NCBI GenBank assembly: GCA_024699855.1
Contig: JAMPIQ010000002.1
Coordinates: 11,594,001 to 11,658,000 of the forward strand
Direction of reading: 5' to 3'
Length of the DNA stretch: 64,000 nt
Source: Aphelenchoides besseyi
Lineage: Eukaryota > Nematoda > Chromadorea > Rhabditida > Aphelenchoididae
Shown here: positions 1 through 11,200 of the stretch, piece after piece
Layout of the letters: every line of letters begins with the position of its first letter
Numbering within the stretch: the stretch's first letter is position 1
The notes under the pieces: generated by a model
What the model was told of the DNA's origin: nothing
The model's database searches: none
The model's input: the letters and a program-made list of their open reading frames with translations, nothing else
Program-made: the position numbers and the translations under genes

Positions 1-878
1 TTGACAGTCGTATGAGTTTTTGGTGGATCGTATTGGTGGCTAGTGGTGTCTTCCGTTGGCTGATCAAATTTTTGATTGATCTCAACGTTCGTATTCATTT
101 CAAACGTTCGACGGTTTCAGTTTTTTTAAATTTCTGTTTTTATTACTTGCAAGCAGACAAAGTGATTTCTTACCGACTATCTTTATTGCGATATACTTGG
201 TCGTCGTGCGCGTTCTTTTTGGCAATTGAATTGCGCAGGTGCTCGTCTTCTTTCTACAGCATCGAATGTCAAAACCCATAACACAAATCTAATGGTTATT
301 GCTAACATCAAAACAGCGACTTTGGATTCTTGCAATTCCGATATCATTTCGTTTTAGCCAACCAAAAACAACGTCCAGAACAGTGTGCTAGCTTTCAATC
401 ACATTTGCTAATGAACGTTGATCAAAACCAATTGCACTTCTTCATCTCCGATTAAGTTCCAACTTTGAATCTAAGCTTCATTCCGTAACTTATTGCAAAG
501 TCGAACTTCAAAATCGATAGCTCGAAACTAATGGCTGTTGATGATATCAAAACTGCGGCTTGAACATTTTCTCGATCATTTCACTTCGACAATTGCCAGC
601 ACAGAACCAAACATCAAATTAACATAAGTGAAGAAGAAGAGTGCTTATTTCAAAAAAATGTGCGCAAATCGCTCGCACACACAGACAAACAGACAGACGG
701 TACTCACTTTCTTTAATGGGATGAGGTGCTTGTGATTTCGTAAATTCGGGTGTTGAGGCTTGATTTAAATTCACAAAGTTTTTTACGCGTGTACACTTTC
801 TTAGTCGTGATGAAGATAACGCGGACTAACACGTTAACCTGTAATTTTCAATTAATCAAATCGTATTATTTAGTCGCT
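1..878. other. Non-coding outer part of left arm
   Basis: No convincing gene. A short CA/GA-rich run lies at about 676-700. An 84-codon ORF with a hydrophobic stretch exists in the right-arm counterpart (45562-45816, +). In the left arm two one-base gaps shift its frame, which argues against it being coding. Confidence 0.5.
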
Positions 879-1452
879 ATGGCCCCGACAGGCAATCTTG
901 AATGCTCAAAAAATTCAAATGCTATTTGCCAATACGAATTGTGTCCATTTACGAACAAATTAATCACCCAGGTAAACTACTAAATTGAAACTTGCGTAAA
1001 TTTGTTTTAGCCGATTCGAGTTCGATCAGGAACTTGGTTTCACCGAACTTTTTGGTCAGTCTATTGTACTTTCACGATAATGTTAAATTATTTCAGGCAC
1101 GTCGTTTGCTGGGAATCCAAATATGGACCGGTGAGCATTCCACCAAGTTTACAAGGACTTTACGATGAAGTCAAAGGTTTGCGCAATTCAGACCAATACA
1201 ACAATTAAAAATAATTTAGCCGCTGAGAAGCCTACAATTGACTCCGAACAATTGAAGAAAGACAACACTTTTGAGGTTAGTTTTTCAAGGGTTATATTTA
1301 CCAAATTCAAATGCATCAATCTAATTTTAATGCCAACGTTGACAAATTTTTTTGTCTACCAGCAACTCCGTGGCTGCGGCGCTCCGGTGCTTTGCGAGAC
1401 TTATAAAACCTCTCATCAACGCAACAAAATTGAAGCAAGATCAAAAAGTTGA
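879..1452 (+). CDS. Small Cys/His-rich protein, possible zinc finger (left copy)
   Basis: Five exons (879-971, 1011-1054, 1097-1176, 1220-1275, 1363-1452) join in frame to a 120-residue protein, with introns of 39-87 bases. The ATG at 879 is chosen because a T-rich acceptor (ttatttag) ends five bases upstream, as at a trans-spliced start. Longer upstream reading is open but lacks this context. Cys at residues 9, 17 and 22, a His-x2-Cys near residue 46-49 and a Trp beside it suggest a treble-clef type zinc site; the spacing loosely recalls PARP-type or headcase-type fingers, but the first Cys pair is x4 rather than x2. Function is unknown. An essentially identical copy lies in the right arm. 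Confidence 0.55.
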
Positions 1453-2390
1453 TTTTTGCTCGAGAAAACCGACTGGAGATCGGTCACAAAGAAGATTACT
1501 TAAGCTTTCTCCTGGCCTGTAATTTCCTGGGAATTTTACTATAGTTTCTGTCATCAGTAGGGCTATAGGCATGAGCTTTTTGGGCTGATGTGCAGGCCAA
1601 GACAATGGCCAATGGAGTCAATTAGTGCCAGAAGTTTCAAAAATTGACAAACTTGCGTCGGCATCCAGACAATTGTCTGACACTGAAACTCAAAAAACTG
1701 GTCATTCCAGGTTGTTTAGAACATAAAAGTAGGTGTCAAATATATAAATTCGAGGGTGAGGGCACACAAAACCCTGACTGACATTGCAAAATGAGTTATG
1801 TAATGCTTGCAGTAAACTAAACGTTTTGCAAATCAGTGTGTGGGCATTATTCCATCCGTAGACATCGAACTGCGCGTAAACTTAATCTGAGTCTTTTCGC
1901 AAAAACAGCTTGTTTTCCCAGTTGTGGCGTGTTGTTCAGGAATTTTTCGGCAAATAGATTCAGTTCGTAAATTGAGGGTGTTCGGTCAGTTTAAATCCGA
2001 TTTTTGTACGGATGGCTACTTGGTTTTTAGAGCTTAAATTTATTGAATTATAGGGAAGTCGAGAAGTTTTTGCGCGATTTGCCGTTCTTATTTTCAATGG
2101 TTTGCTGTTTTAATTTAAAGCGAAAAGCTTCTAATTGATCGTATAAGTTACCGAGATCTAAACGCTAGCATTTTCAGAATTAAAAGATAGAAATTGGCTT
2201 AGTTGAGTCGGTTTTTGGATAACCTCAAGAAATAGCCGTTTTTATGACATAAATTAAATTCTGTTTGCAAGCTCCTTATTTTTTCGAGCTTCCATATTGT
2301 TTCTTTTGTTTGATTATAGCTGAATTCCCAATATTTTGACACTTTCCTAACATTGCAAATTCATTCGTTAAATTTTAGAGCTCTCCGACA
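1453..2390. other. Intergenic DNA between the two left-arm genes
   Basis: No coding signal seen. The sequence is conserved in the right arm (about 43521-44458). Between about 2100 and 2390 the two arms begin to differ more often than in the outer part. Confidence 0.5.
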
Positions 2391-2657
2391 ATGGACGTCT
2401 ATCTCCAGTTACAAGACCATGAAGGTAATGTGAATAGGCCGGTGATCTGCTCTCTTGGCAATAAGGTTTGTTTCGAAACATAATTCAGCCGAAAATTAAA
2501 CGCATTTTTCTAGGCAACACATAAGCAATTGCAAGAAGAAGTGAAGGAGGTATTTAACATCGATCCCAAACATCAACTCATCAAAGTCAATGACGAAAAC
2601 CTTAAGATTGGTGCTTTGTCGGCGGCCGGAGTTCAGAATGGGGATACGATCTTCGTG
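2391..2657 (+). other. Hypervariable ubiquitin-like exons (left copy)
   Basis: Exons 1 and 2 encode the ubiquitin-like domain. Compared with the right copy (43520 down to about 43255) they carry about 10 amino-acid replacements and 2 silent changes in 73 codons, several reversing charge. The following intron differs at only about 6 of roughly 265 bases. Confidence 0.8.
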
Positions 2658-4086
2658 GTAAGTTGATTCTTTTACAACTTATGCAAGGTTTTCGGGTTTC
2701 CAATTATTTTATAGCTATAGCATATCAACTTTTATGTCAACATCAAAGATCACATCATTATTTTTGTTAATACTTTACATCCTTTTGGGCATAATGTCCG
2801 ACATCACCCTGTTAGATTAACTTTTATGGCTGGGCGAATTTGCTAAAAAGTTTTGGTAATAGGCGCGGAAATTGCTTTTGAAATGCTACTCATTAATCAA
2901 GACAAAATTCTGTATGTTTTAGAAGCACTCAAATGTTGTTCAATGGGAAAGAATTATCAGATCTCTGAACGAAATTGCTCGAACAAGAGACATAGAAGAG
3001 CAAATCAGCACTGCCAACATCTTACGCGATTTAATTCACTTAATTACCGAGCAAAAATTTTTCCATCGCTACGGTCACTTGCTCGGCGAAAAGCTACGTA
3101 TTTCTTCTGAATTGCGTGAGTATCTTGGGGGCTCCAAGGCTACAAGGGAAGCGGGTACCAAATTGTATTTCTTTAATTGGCTTAAAGAAACGGGAAAAAT
3201 GAAGGATCTGAGGTCATTCAACGTTCATTTTGGACCAAAAGTTGGTGGTGTACACTCTGGATGCACGGCCACGATTGTCTTCGATGGAATGGACGAAAAG
3301 TATTACATAAAAACGCACCATGATGGGTCGACAGGTACATCATCAATACCGTATCGTGCACCCAGTACGTAACTATCAATCTATTTATTTATTTAACCGA
3401 CGGTTTCAGATCTGAGGGAAGTGTTCGCTTACGTATTGTTAGAAATTATTGGTCTTTGCCCAGAAACACATTTTTATGGGCCTATTCCTGGAGAAGGCAG
3501 AGGAACTCTATTCATTGCCACAAAGAGCATTTCCGAACTTGAACTCATGAACGTAATTTAAATCGTCTGTAGTTTGTTTCAAAATTCGTTGTTTAGACAG
3601 CAACACCCAAGTCCTCCAACATCAAAGATGTTATCCTTCAAATTCACATTGCTAGCTCTATTCTTTGCTTGAAAGATGTCCATGACGAGAATTGCGGTTT
3701 TTCCAATAATAGAGCGTGGATATTTGACTTTGCTGTACCCCAAGGTTTGATTTTTCACAAACATCCAACAATTCCGATTTTAAGGCTACTACAACATGGA
3801 AATGCAATTGTTCAAAAATCACAAACCTCAATGTGCCGAACCTAATATGCGAACACCAAATAAAATAAGTGCCTTTGCTCAAACGATAACGGCAAACGAA
3901 CGTATGGAATTCGGAAAGGAAATCGTGGAAACATGGAACCTTTTGGAAAATGTCGACAAGGCGGTGGAAAAAGTCACTTCAGTGAAAGAAAAAATTCGGT
4001 CAAGTGGCGGTATCATTGAACGCACTGATGATTTCGATACGTATATCCAAGGTGTCAAGAGCAACATTTTATTGTTTACCAAATAA
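2391..4086 (+). CDS. Ubiquitin-like + atypical kinase-like protein (left copy)
   Basis: Six exons (2391-2465, 2514-2657, 2923-3364, 3410-3552, 3597-3744, 3785-4086) give 417 residues with all phases matching. Residues 1-73 form a ubiquitin-like domain: a beta hairpin, then a helix, then a segment reading VNDENLKIG. Residues 180-320 look like an atypical kinase fold: GGVHSGCTATIVF, candidate ATP lysine K203 in YYIKTH, a helix beginning LREVF, hinge-like LFIATK, a catalytic-loop-like D295-x-H297-x-x-N300, and WIFDF with metal-ligand candidate D312. The pattern resembles HipA/PI4K-type kinases; a nematode family with the YYIKTH and IGL-x-P motifs is recalled, not checked. A possible trans-splice acceptor ends at 2378 and AATAAA follows the stop. 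Kinase activity is inference. Confidence 0.75.
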
Positions 4087-4370
4087 TTTTCAACTTTGTT
4101 TAATGTGAAGACGAAAATAAATTATTACAGTTTGAGTTGATTGTTTTGGTAAATATGGAGAATCAGACGAGCAGACAATCAAACCTGAATGAATAGGCTA
4201 CCTATCCACCAACAAGAAAAATAAATGATAATTGACTGTTTGCACCGTGAATCGTCTTTGCACCAACTCATCATTATTCACAACTCAGCCGCCGTCTCAA
4301 GGGGTCGCCTTAAAACCGACCAGGTTTTGGATGGTTTGAAAAACGAGACGTTTACTATTAGATCGAATTT

Positions 4371-5242
4371 TATTGGTTTGTAACGAAAATTTTGCCTGAT
4401 TGCGTCATGGGTGACCTAAATTTCGAATGAAAGAAATTGACCGGTCGGTCGGAAGTGTGTGAACGAAGTTTGGCTGTCCAGCTGCCTACTGTCCTAAGTA
4501 TGGTTGCCGTTGTAGATTAGAATTCTTTATTATCTGTTAACCGAGCATTAAACATAGTCACCGGGTGCGTTGATAGTTCGCCGCCACCCTTCGGGCAATT
4601 GGGCGATTTCGCGGGAGTAGAATGAGTGATGACGGGAGGCGAAGAACGAGTTCAGGGGCCGGCGGACATGATCGATGTCGTTGAATCGGCGTCCTCGTCG
4701 ATGCCGGAGACCTAGACGAGAGTGACCATTAATGATTGTAGACATAAAGAATTGCTTGACCGCTCGTCTCAATGTCCTCCATACGGCCATTACAAAACAA
4801 CCAATGGCCAATTCACGAGTTTATTGCGCAGGTCGATTAGCCACAGCGTTGAGAATCGTCGCTTGATGAATCGTTGACGGACGTCCTGTTCGTGGTTGAC
4901 CGGCCAAATCCTCGAGTCCATCGTCGAACTTTCTGAACCATCGACATGCCGTCCTCTCGGTGGTCATTCGCGCTCCATGTGCCGAGTTGATGATGGCAGT
5001 GGCTTTGGCGAGCGATTGATGGAGACGATATTTGTTGAGAAGCAGAAATCGCATTTGTTCACGAGTGAGGCCCATTTGACGAAATTAGTCAAGGAAACAG
5101 GAGTAGCGATGTCAAAAACAGCAGATCCAATAAATCGAATTTGACACTTCGTTTAATTTCCAATCGACCGGTCAATTTCTTTCGTTCCAATTTTAGAAAA
5201 TGCATTGCGCAATCAGACAAAATTTTCATTACAAACCAATAT
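4371..5242 (-). mobile_element. Internally deleted mariner-family element (left copy)
   Basis: The element is bounded by TA ttggtttgtaa at 4371 and its inverted form ttacaaaccaa TA at 5242, giving imperfect terminal inverted repeats of roughly 100 bases and a TA target duplication. On the minus strand, 5075-4821 encodes a mariner transposase N-terminus with the helix-turn-helix segment ending WFRKFDDGLEDLAGQPRTGR. From 4811 to 4548 the C-terminal end follows (LNSFFASRHHSFYSREIAQL). The catalytic DDE/D core between them is missing and the frame is broken, so it cannot encode a working transposase. Confidence 0.85.
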
Positions 5243-5402
5243 TAAAACCGGGATTGAAATGTTTAAAAGCTCGTAAATTAAAGGAACATCGCATTAGTGC
5301 AATAATCAAGTCACAAACAGAAGTCAATACCAGAACCCCAACCCGAATACTATGAGCAAACGAAATGAAAGACATTAAAAGGCTGAAGGTGATCGTTGAG
5401 TT

Positions 5403-7199
5403 TCAGGCGGTGGTTGTTGAAGACGCTAAAAGCGACTTGTCTTTTTCGGTTTCACAGAACTCGGCAGGTACTTTGGACGAAATACAAGAGTCGTAGTAGT
5501 GATCCAGAGAGTACGTGTAGTCGGAGTCCCAATCACGCATGAACACATTCCTCATTTTCACAACAAACGGTCGATCGATGGTCGTGTTCTGACTCACCAC
5601 AATTGCAACTCCCGTCCCGATACCCTCGAAGTAGTCGCCGCTCCAATTCGAAGTTCCTGAACATCACCGTCCATGTTGACTCCAATACGACTTACCGATA
5701 ACAACCGCCGTGTCGGTTACCAGAAACTTTTTGTGAGTTCGTCTTTCTCGTTGCATCAAGTGTTTCATGTGTTTTGGAGTGGGAACTTTGAATATCCTCT
5801 TAAACAAATCGACATCCGATCTCCTGGAGCAGTCAACTTACAACGTCAATTGAGCCGCGCGTGGGCACTTCGTTGAGCTGTTCGAGCGACTTCAGAAAGT
5901 TGAGCCCAATCTTCGGATAGTGCAATGCCGCGCAAATGATCTTCACATGAACCCCACGTAGAACGGCGGCGCGAATAGAGTTGTCGATGCGCGGCCAAAA
6001 CTCGTGTTTCTCGGCGTACAGAAACATCGGAAAATAGTCCATGACATGAATCAAAGCGACCGTTTTTGCGTTGTCGATCTCTTCGACTATAGCATCTAGA
6101 TCCCACGTTTGTTCGGGAGCTTCTTCCACCTTCGGCGAGGTCTGAAAACAACGAGTTGTGGGAACCGGGCGAACGTCAGTTACCGCAATGTAGACGTTCG
6201 TTTCGACTCCTTGATACTGGATGCGCAGCGGATTGTGCGTGTTGAATGAAAGCGGTGAACTGTGCACAATCAGCTCTTCCATTTCCTCTGCATCCCTCAC
6301 AGTCGCTGCCTTCCAATACAAACCGAAGACCTTCTCCAGCTCGCGCGCCAAACACGGACAGTCGCGGACCAAAACGCCCAACTCCAACTTCTGAACAGAC
6401 CTTATAGGCGGCTCTCTCAACGCCACACCAACCTGATTCAGCGATCTCCAGTCCAGGTTTGCTGAACCCAAATAGAAATGGCTTTCGTCGGAGATTATGA
6501 ACTTCGAGTGCATGATTCCCGTGTTGTAGATTCTCTGCAGATTCAACGAGCGTCGATCGATTGCTCCTTGTTCGTGAAGACTTCGAGCATCCGCGTTGTC
6601 TCCCCGGTCCTTGGACGGACTGTTTTCGACCACGCGAATCCGAACATTTCGATTCAGACCCGCACTCTGCAGCTCGTCGTAGATCATTTCGCCCTAAACC
6701 AGCGTTCAAGCCTCTCATCAACTGCTTACTTGGACGGAAAAGTCTTGTTGCATGGAACCCAGAACGTGCATGCCCCTCAGACTCGACTTGTAGGCCGCAA
6801 CATCGATTTTGTGTCGAGCGGTGGAGATCAGAAACTGCCACGCCTCAAAAGTCGATGGAATCGGGTACTTTGTTATGGTCAAGTTCTGCGGTACACTTTC
6901 GACGAGCGAGATTCTAAAATCGGGTTCGTGTTTGAAGTACTATCGAGGTATTCGACCTGCACGTTTGATAGCAAGTTTCCAGCGTATGAGAGTCGGTTGT
7001 TGTGATGACTTCGCGTGTAATCGAACTAATATAGTGGGTAGAGGAGCAGGCGACGAAAACACATACGATCGTGAGTAGACTGGTGATCACCTAAAGCCTC
7101 GTCAATGACTGCCATCTACTGTTCGAAAGTTACCCAAAGAATCGGACTCTGTCCACTCGAGTCGTGGACGAACGTACGCGGTTTGCTTGGCTTCTCCAT
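5403..7199 (-). CDS. PLD3/PLD4-type phospholipase D family protein (left copy)
   Basis: Same six-exon structure as the right-arm copy, about 530 residues with all splice sites kept. The N-terminus has a short cytoplasmic head and a signal-anchor segment (ITSLLTIVCVFVACSS), implying a type II membrane protein. Two H-x-K-x4-D catalytic motifs are present: HSKFIISD (6487-6510) followed by GSANLDWRS, and HKKFLVTD (5712-5735) followed by GTSNWSGDYF. These flanking words are typical of the PLD3/4 branch, whose mammalian members act in the lysosome as exonucleases; whether this one is lipase or nuclease cannot be read from sequence. Antisense ORFs over this gene are shadows. Confidence 0.9.
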
Positions 7200-7259
7200 T
7201 CGAACTGCAATTGGGTAAGCCAATGAAATGTCAGAGGAGTAAAGAAATGCGAAAAAGAA

Positions 7260-7493
7260 GTGATCGAAATTGATAAGTGCATTTTATTGTTGAACAGAAT
7301 TGCGAGTAACGATAAGAACACCACCCTGACGTCAACGACTACCGTGCAAGTGATGTTCGAGAACAATGAGCTGTTGGCGCACGTGTTGATTGTTTACGTC
7401 GTGGGTTTCGATCGATCGGAACGACTTAGCCAACTCGGCTTGGATCCCTTATCTTCTGCTTTTCTTATCAAACTGTTGGGGGGAAACGCGTGA
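7260..7493 (+). CDS. Uncharacterised 77-residue ORF at inner edge of left arm
   Basis: This ORF reads divergently from the PLD3-like gene and stops 17 bases inside the arm boundary. Its reading frame is fully kept in the right arm (38829-38596). A plausible intron (gtaag to aaaag, about 7213-7255) could extend it upstream across the PLD3 first exon on the opposite strand. No family was recognised. It may be chance, or a terminal exon truncated by the duplication. Confidence 0.25.
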   Translation: MIEIDKCILLLNRIASNDKNTTLTSTTTVQVMFENNELLAHVLIVYVVGFDRSERLSQLGLDPLSSAFLIKLLGGNA

Positions 7494-7510
7494 AATTTTG
7501 GGTCATTTGA

Positions 7511-8247
7511 CTGATTGCTATTAACATTTAATTCATGTACATTCAATGTTGGTAACTTGTGTTTAAAAGCCATTTGATGCAAAGAACTTCCGTAGAAAAA
7601 CAAAACGTTCAATTTTCAGTGTTAAATAAAAGCCGACGCAAAGCCCTGCTTTTGACCAACTTGTAATCCACAAACATGTCTAGAGATTTCAACTGCAGTT
7701 GTTAAGCCTGAAGCTTCTTATTTTAGAACACTCAAAAGTATTTCAACTTGCGATGTTGAACGTCCGAATGCGAACATTAAACACTATGACGAAACGGACA
7801 AGCCAAAGATGAGAGTATTGATTGATTTCGGTATGCTGCAGATCCGAAGATCCCGCCAAGTTTTGCGACTGACCACGCAGCTCGATAAGTGGATGGTCAC
7901 TTTTGGGTGATCGTCCGACTGCGCCCATGAGCAGGCGGTCAGAGCAAACAACCCAGTTCTAACTAATACCAACAACCACTGTCCCGTTGCTCGTAGTCGC
8001 GGGTGGTTTAACCACTTGATTTTTTATTGAGTGCTTGATTCACGCTCTATGCGCTCATTTCACCGTTCGATTCGAACAACAAGTTCGACATTTGTCGTCG
8101 ATTAGGACGTATTGATGTTAACAGAAATTAGCGCGTCCTTTCAAAATTAATTGTCGGTTTTGTAAATCCCTACTTGCAGATTTTTTGTTGAATTCTACAG
8201 CTATGCAAGTTCCTGGTCTTCGTTATTCTTAACGTCCCATAAACATC
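7511..8247. other. Unique DNA between left arm and AGAP gene
   Basis: No gene supported. A 61-codon minus-strand ORF (7928-7743) is open but lacks splice or signal features. The sequence just before 8248 is the likely AGAP promoter and 5' leader. Confidence 0.4.
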
Positions 8248-11200
8248 ATGTCTATGCGTGGAGCTTCCGAAGCTCATATGCTCGATGTGTCGAAACAAGT
8301 GAATGACGAGATTCAACGATTTGAAAGCGTTCATCCGTACATTTATCGCGCCTACAACCTCATCAATACAATCGAAAATATTTCATTGCGAGAACAGTTG
8401 GAGAAAGAGGTCGTTTTGATCGAAGGTAACCGTCTATTTGGCTGAAATCATTTATGTTCTTTAGATGCTTTTATTCGTTCTCAAGAATGGACTTTGACAA
8501 GAAACGTCCCAAGTATTCATTTGGTAATCGCTTTTTCTGTTGTTTTTATTGTACAAATTGCAGGGCGTTGTCGGATCTATGGACAGTGGGAAAACGCCGT
8601 TAATTCATCGCTATTTGACCGGGAAATATCGAACACCAGAGTCGACGGAAGGCGGACGATTTAAAAAAGAAGTGTGTATAGATGGCAATTGCCATTTGCT
8701 GCTCATTCGAGATGAAGGTGCTCAACCGCCGGATTTACTCGTATGTTTGTTTATGTGGAAAATTTCTTGAACGAATTTTAGTTTACCCATTGGTTTGACG
8801 GCGCATTGATTGTGTTCAGTGTGGCCAATCGAGGAAGTTTCAATGTTGCCAAACACTATCTACAAGTTATGGCCGATTATAGACGACACCAAGATTATCC
8901 AATAATTGTCATCGCTACATTGGTTAGTGAACGCATACGACAATAAATTACAATCTTATTCAGGAATCAGTCTCGCAAATAAGCCAACGATGTGTAACCG
9001 AAGAAGAAGCCAAACGCTACTCGTTGGAACGTAATTGTGGATACATCGAAGTTGATTCGATCAGTGGAAGTAACATCGAACATGTGTTTCGAACAAGTGG
9101 GTTAAACGACTCTCGATGACTAACAAAATTTCTGAATTTAGTTTGCAAATCGATAATAAACGCTCAAATGGACGCTGCTATTGCTTATAGACGAAACTAT
9201 CGGGCTGCTGGAATGTCGACAACAAGTGGAAATGGCGGCAGTACAAAACAACGTAACCGCATTCCAGCCGAAGTGGATCTTGGAGTAACTAGCAAAGTAC
9301 CTGTTCAAGCTTCTCTTAAAAACTAATCATTTTTGTTAAGTCGAAACGATCCCAACGTGCTAATTGTGATGTCGGTGGTCATATTTCGCACACACGTTCA
9401 ATGTCTGCTGCACCAGTCTACGCCGCTCATCAACTGCGAAATTTGGACGATCCAGCACAGTTCAATAATCACTTTCACAGTTCCGCGGACTATATGCACG
9501 ACTCAAATTTTGGTTCTTATCGTCAACGATCTGATATGCCCACTAAACCGGATTACCACACGAAATTCCCATCTGACGACGTTTACAACATGCGTAATCG
9601 AATGTTTTCGACACCTCGTCCATCATCCGATCGTTTTCAAGAACCGAGTTTTGGTTTGTTGAAGATACTTGAGCTCTTTAAATTGAACGAAACTCTTCAG
9701 CTATTCCGGCTACGCGTTCTGTCACTTATTTCAATGGATCAGAGAAGAAATCGATGCCTAAATTGCACCCCCAACTGCCGACTCCAAACTCTACACCAAC
9801 GAATAGTCGTAAATATCGTATTTCAAATATATGGGTAATTTTTCCTTTGGTTCTAATCAACTATCGAATTTTTTAGCGAAAAGATAAGATACCGTTACCT
9901 GATGGACATGGTCGTGAAATCCCTCTAAAACAGGGATATTTGTACAAACGCGGTAACGCTCGTATCACTTGGAAAAAAAAGTATGTGTGTTTGTTTGCTG
10001 AACGTCTCTGCTACTACGAGAACATGAAAGCGTTCCAAGAGCAATCCAGTCAAGTAAAAGAAGTGTTCTTGGGTTTGGCGACCGTTCGTGTACCGAATTC
10101 ACAAGCTCGAAACCGACGATCATCGTTATTGAATGTTTTTAAAACGGGCAAAGAGAACGTTGGTCCATCGAACACGTTGACCAATTCCGTTTCATCGATA
10201 CCACCTGCTTCTGCAACCGATCGAGTTTCAATTGCAAGTGATACAAACGGCGGCGCTACTTCGACGCCCGGTGAAGACTCTTCCACTGGTGGAATTAGCG
10301 ATTTGGAACTCGGCAACATGCCGAATGAACCGATGCCATCGACAGTCAACGAAACAAAGCGAAAGAAAAAGAAACAGCATAGACGTTTGGCGAGTTTTGG
10401 TGTTCGTCCGAATGATGACGGTAAGTTTCTTGTCGTTGTTTTTTCTTCTATTTCACGTCTTTTAGATGAAGACAATGAGTTTGAAGTAGTGACTAGCGAT
10501 CAGCGACGTTTGGAGTTTTCAGCATCATCAAATCAAGAAAGGGACGAGTGGGTCGGTCTGATTGGCCAACAAATCTCCAAGTCTCTCAGTTTGCAATTGG
10601 CAGAATCGCGTGACGGACGAATGATGGCTAGCAAAAATGAAACTGAAGATATTTTTCGGATTCCGGGTAACGAGGAATGTGCAGACTGCGGCAACACAAC
10701 TCCCGTATGGGCTGCTTATAATCACGGAATAACGATTTGCATCGAATGTTCTGGAGTTCATCGCAAATTAGGTACTCATGTGTCAAAAGTCCGTTCATTG
10801 GAATTAGATCAATGGCCGTAAGTTTTGGACAAACAAGCGACGATAACGATTTTAGTCACGAGTACATTGACATCATGAAACGAATCGGTAATCGCAAAGC
10901 CAACGCTGTGTGGGAGAAAACTCTTCCTGCTCACTTAAAAATTGAACCCAACGCTTCTACGTAGGTTATTGAAAGCTCCTTCAAACCAGCTTGCCTTCGT
11001 ATATCCATTGTTAATGGGTCAATTTGTAGATCAGATCGCGCAAATTTCATTGAAAACAAATACGTTCGAAAAGCTTACGTTGGTCCGTCACACCCACCAC
11101 CGAAGATCACACTTCTCGACGCCATTCATCGCAAAGATTTTGATCAATTCGCTCGAATCTTACCGTGTTGCACTAAAAACGATTTTGATTCTGTGGATGA

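Larger units (their letters stand above)
1..7510. repeat. Left arm of large inverted duplication
   Basis: This whole stretch is repeated as its reverse complement at about 38580-45910. Base 1 pairs with base 45910. Similarity ends abruptly after the bases gggtcatttga near 7510 (right arm near 38580), where the two flanks become unrelated. The arm carries a small Cys/His gene, a ubiquitin-like/kinase-like gene, a dead mariner and a PLD3-like gene. It begins at the window edge, so its true outer end is not seen. Identity is very high in 1-2000 and in the PLD3 region and lower around 2.1-5.2 kb. The left arm is about 179 bases longer than the right; most of that is one 140-base deletion and small gaps in the right mariner copy. 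No target-site duplication is seen at the inner boundary. Confidence 0.95.

Noticed and set aside
4548..5075. Mariner ORFs as a working transposase gene
   Set aside because: The catalytic core is missing and the two parts are in different frames.
5846..7078. Several long ORFs opposite to, or out of frame with, the PLD3-like gene (also 39011-40243)
   Set aside because: They mirror codon structure of the PLD exons, do not extend past them, and match no family; shadows.
7743..7975. Two short minus-strand ORFs, one with a hydrophobic start
   Set aside because: No proper ATG for the hydrophobic one, no splice sites, no recognisable peptide.
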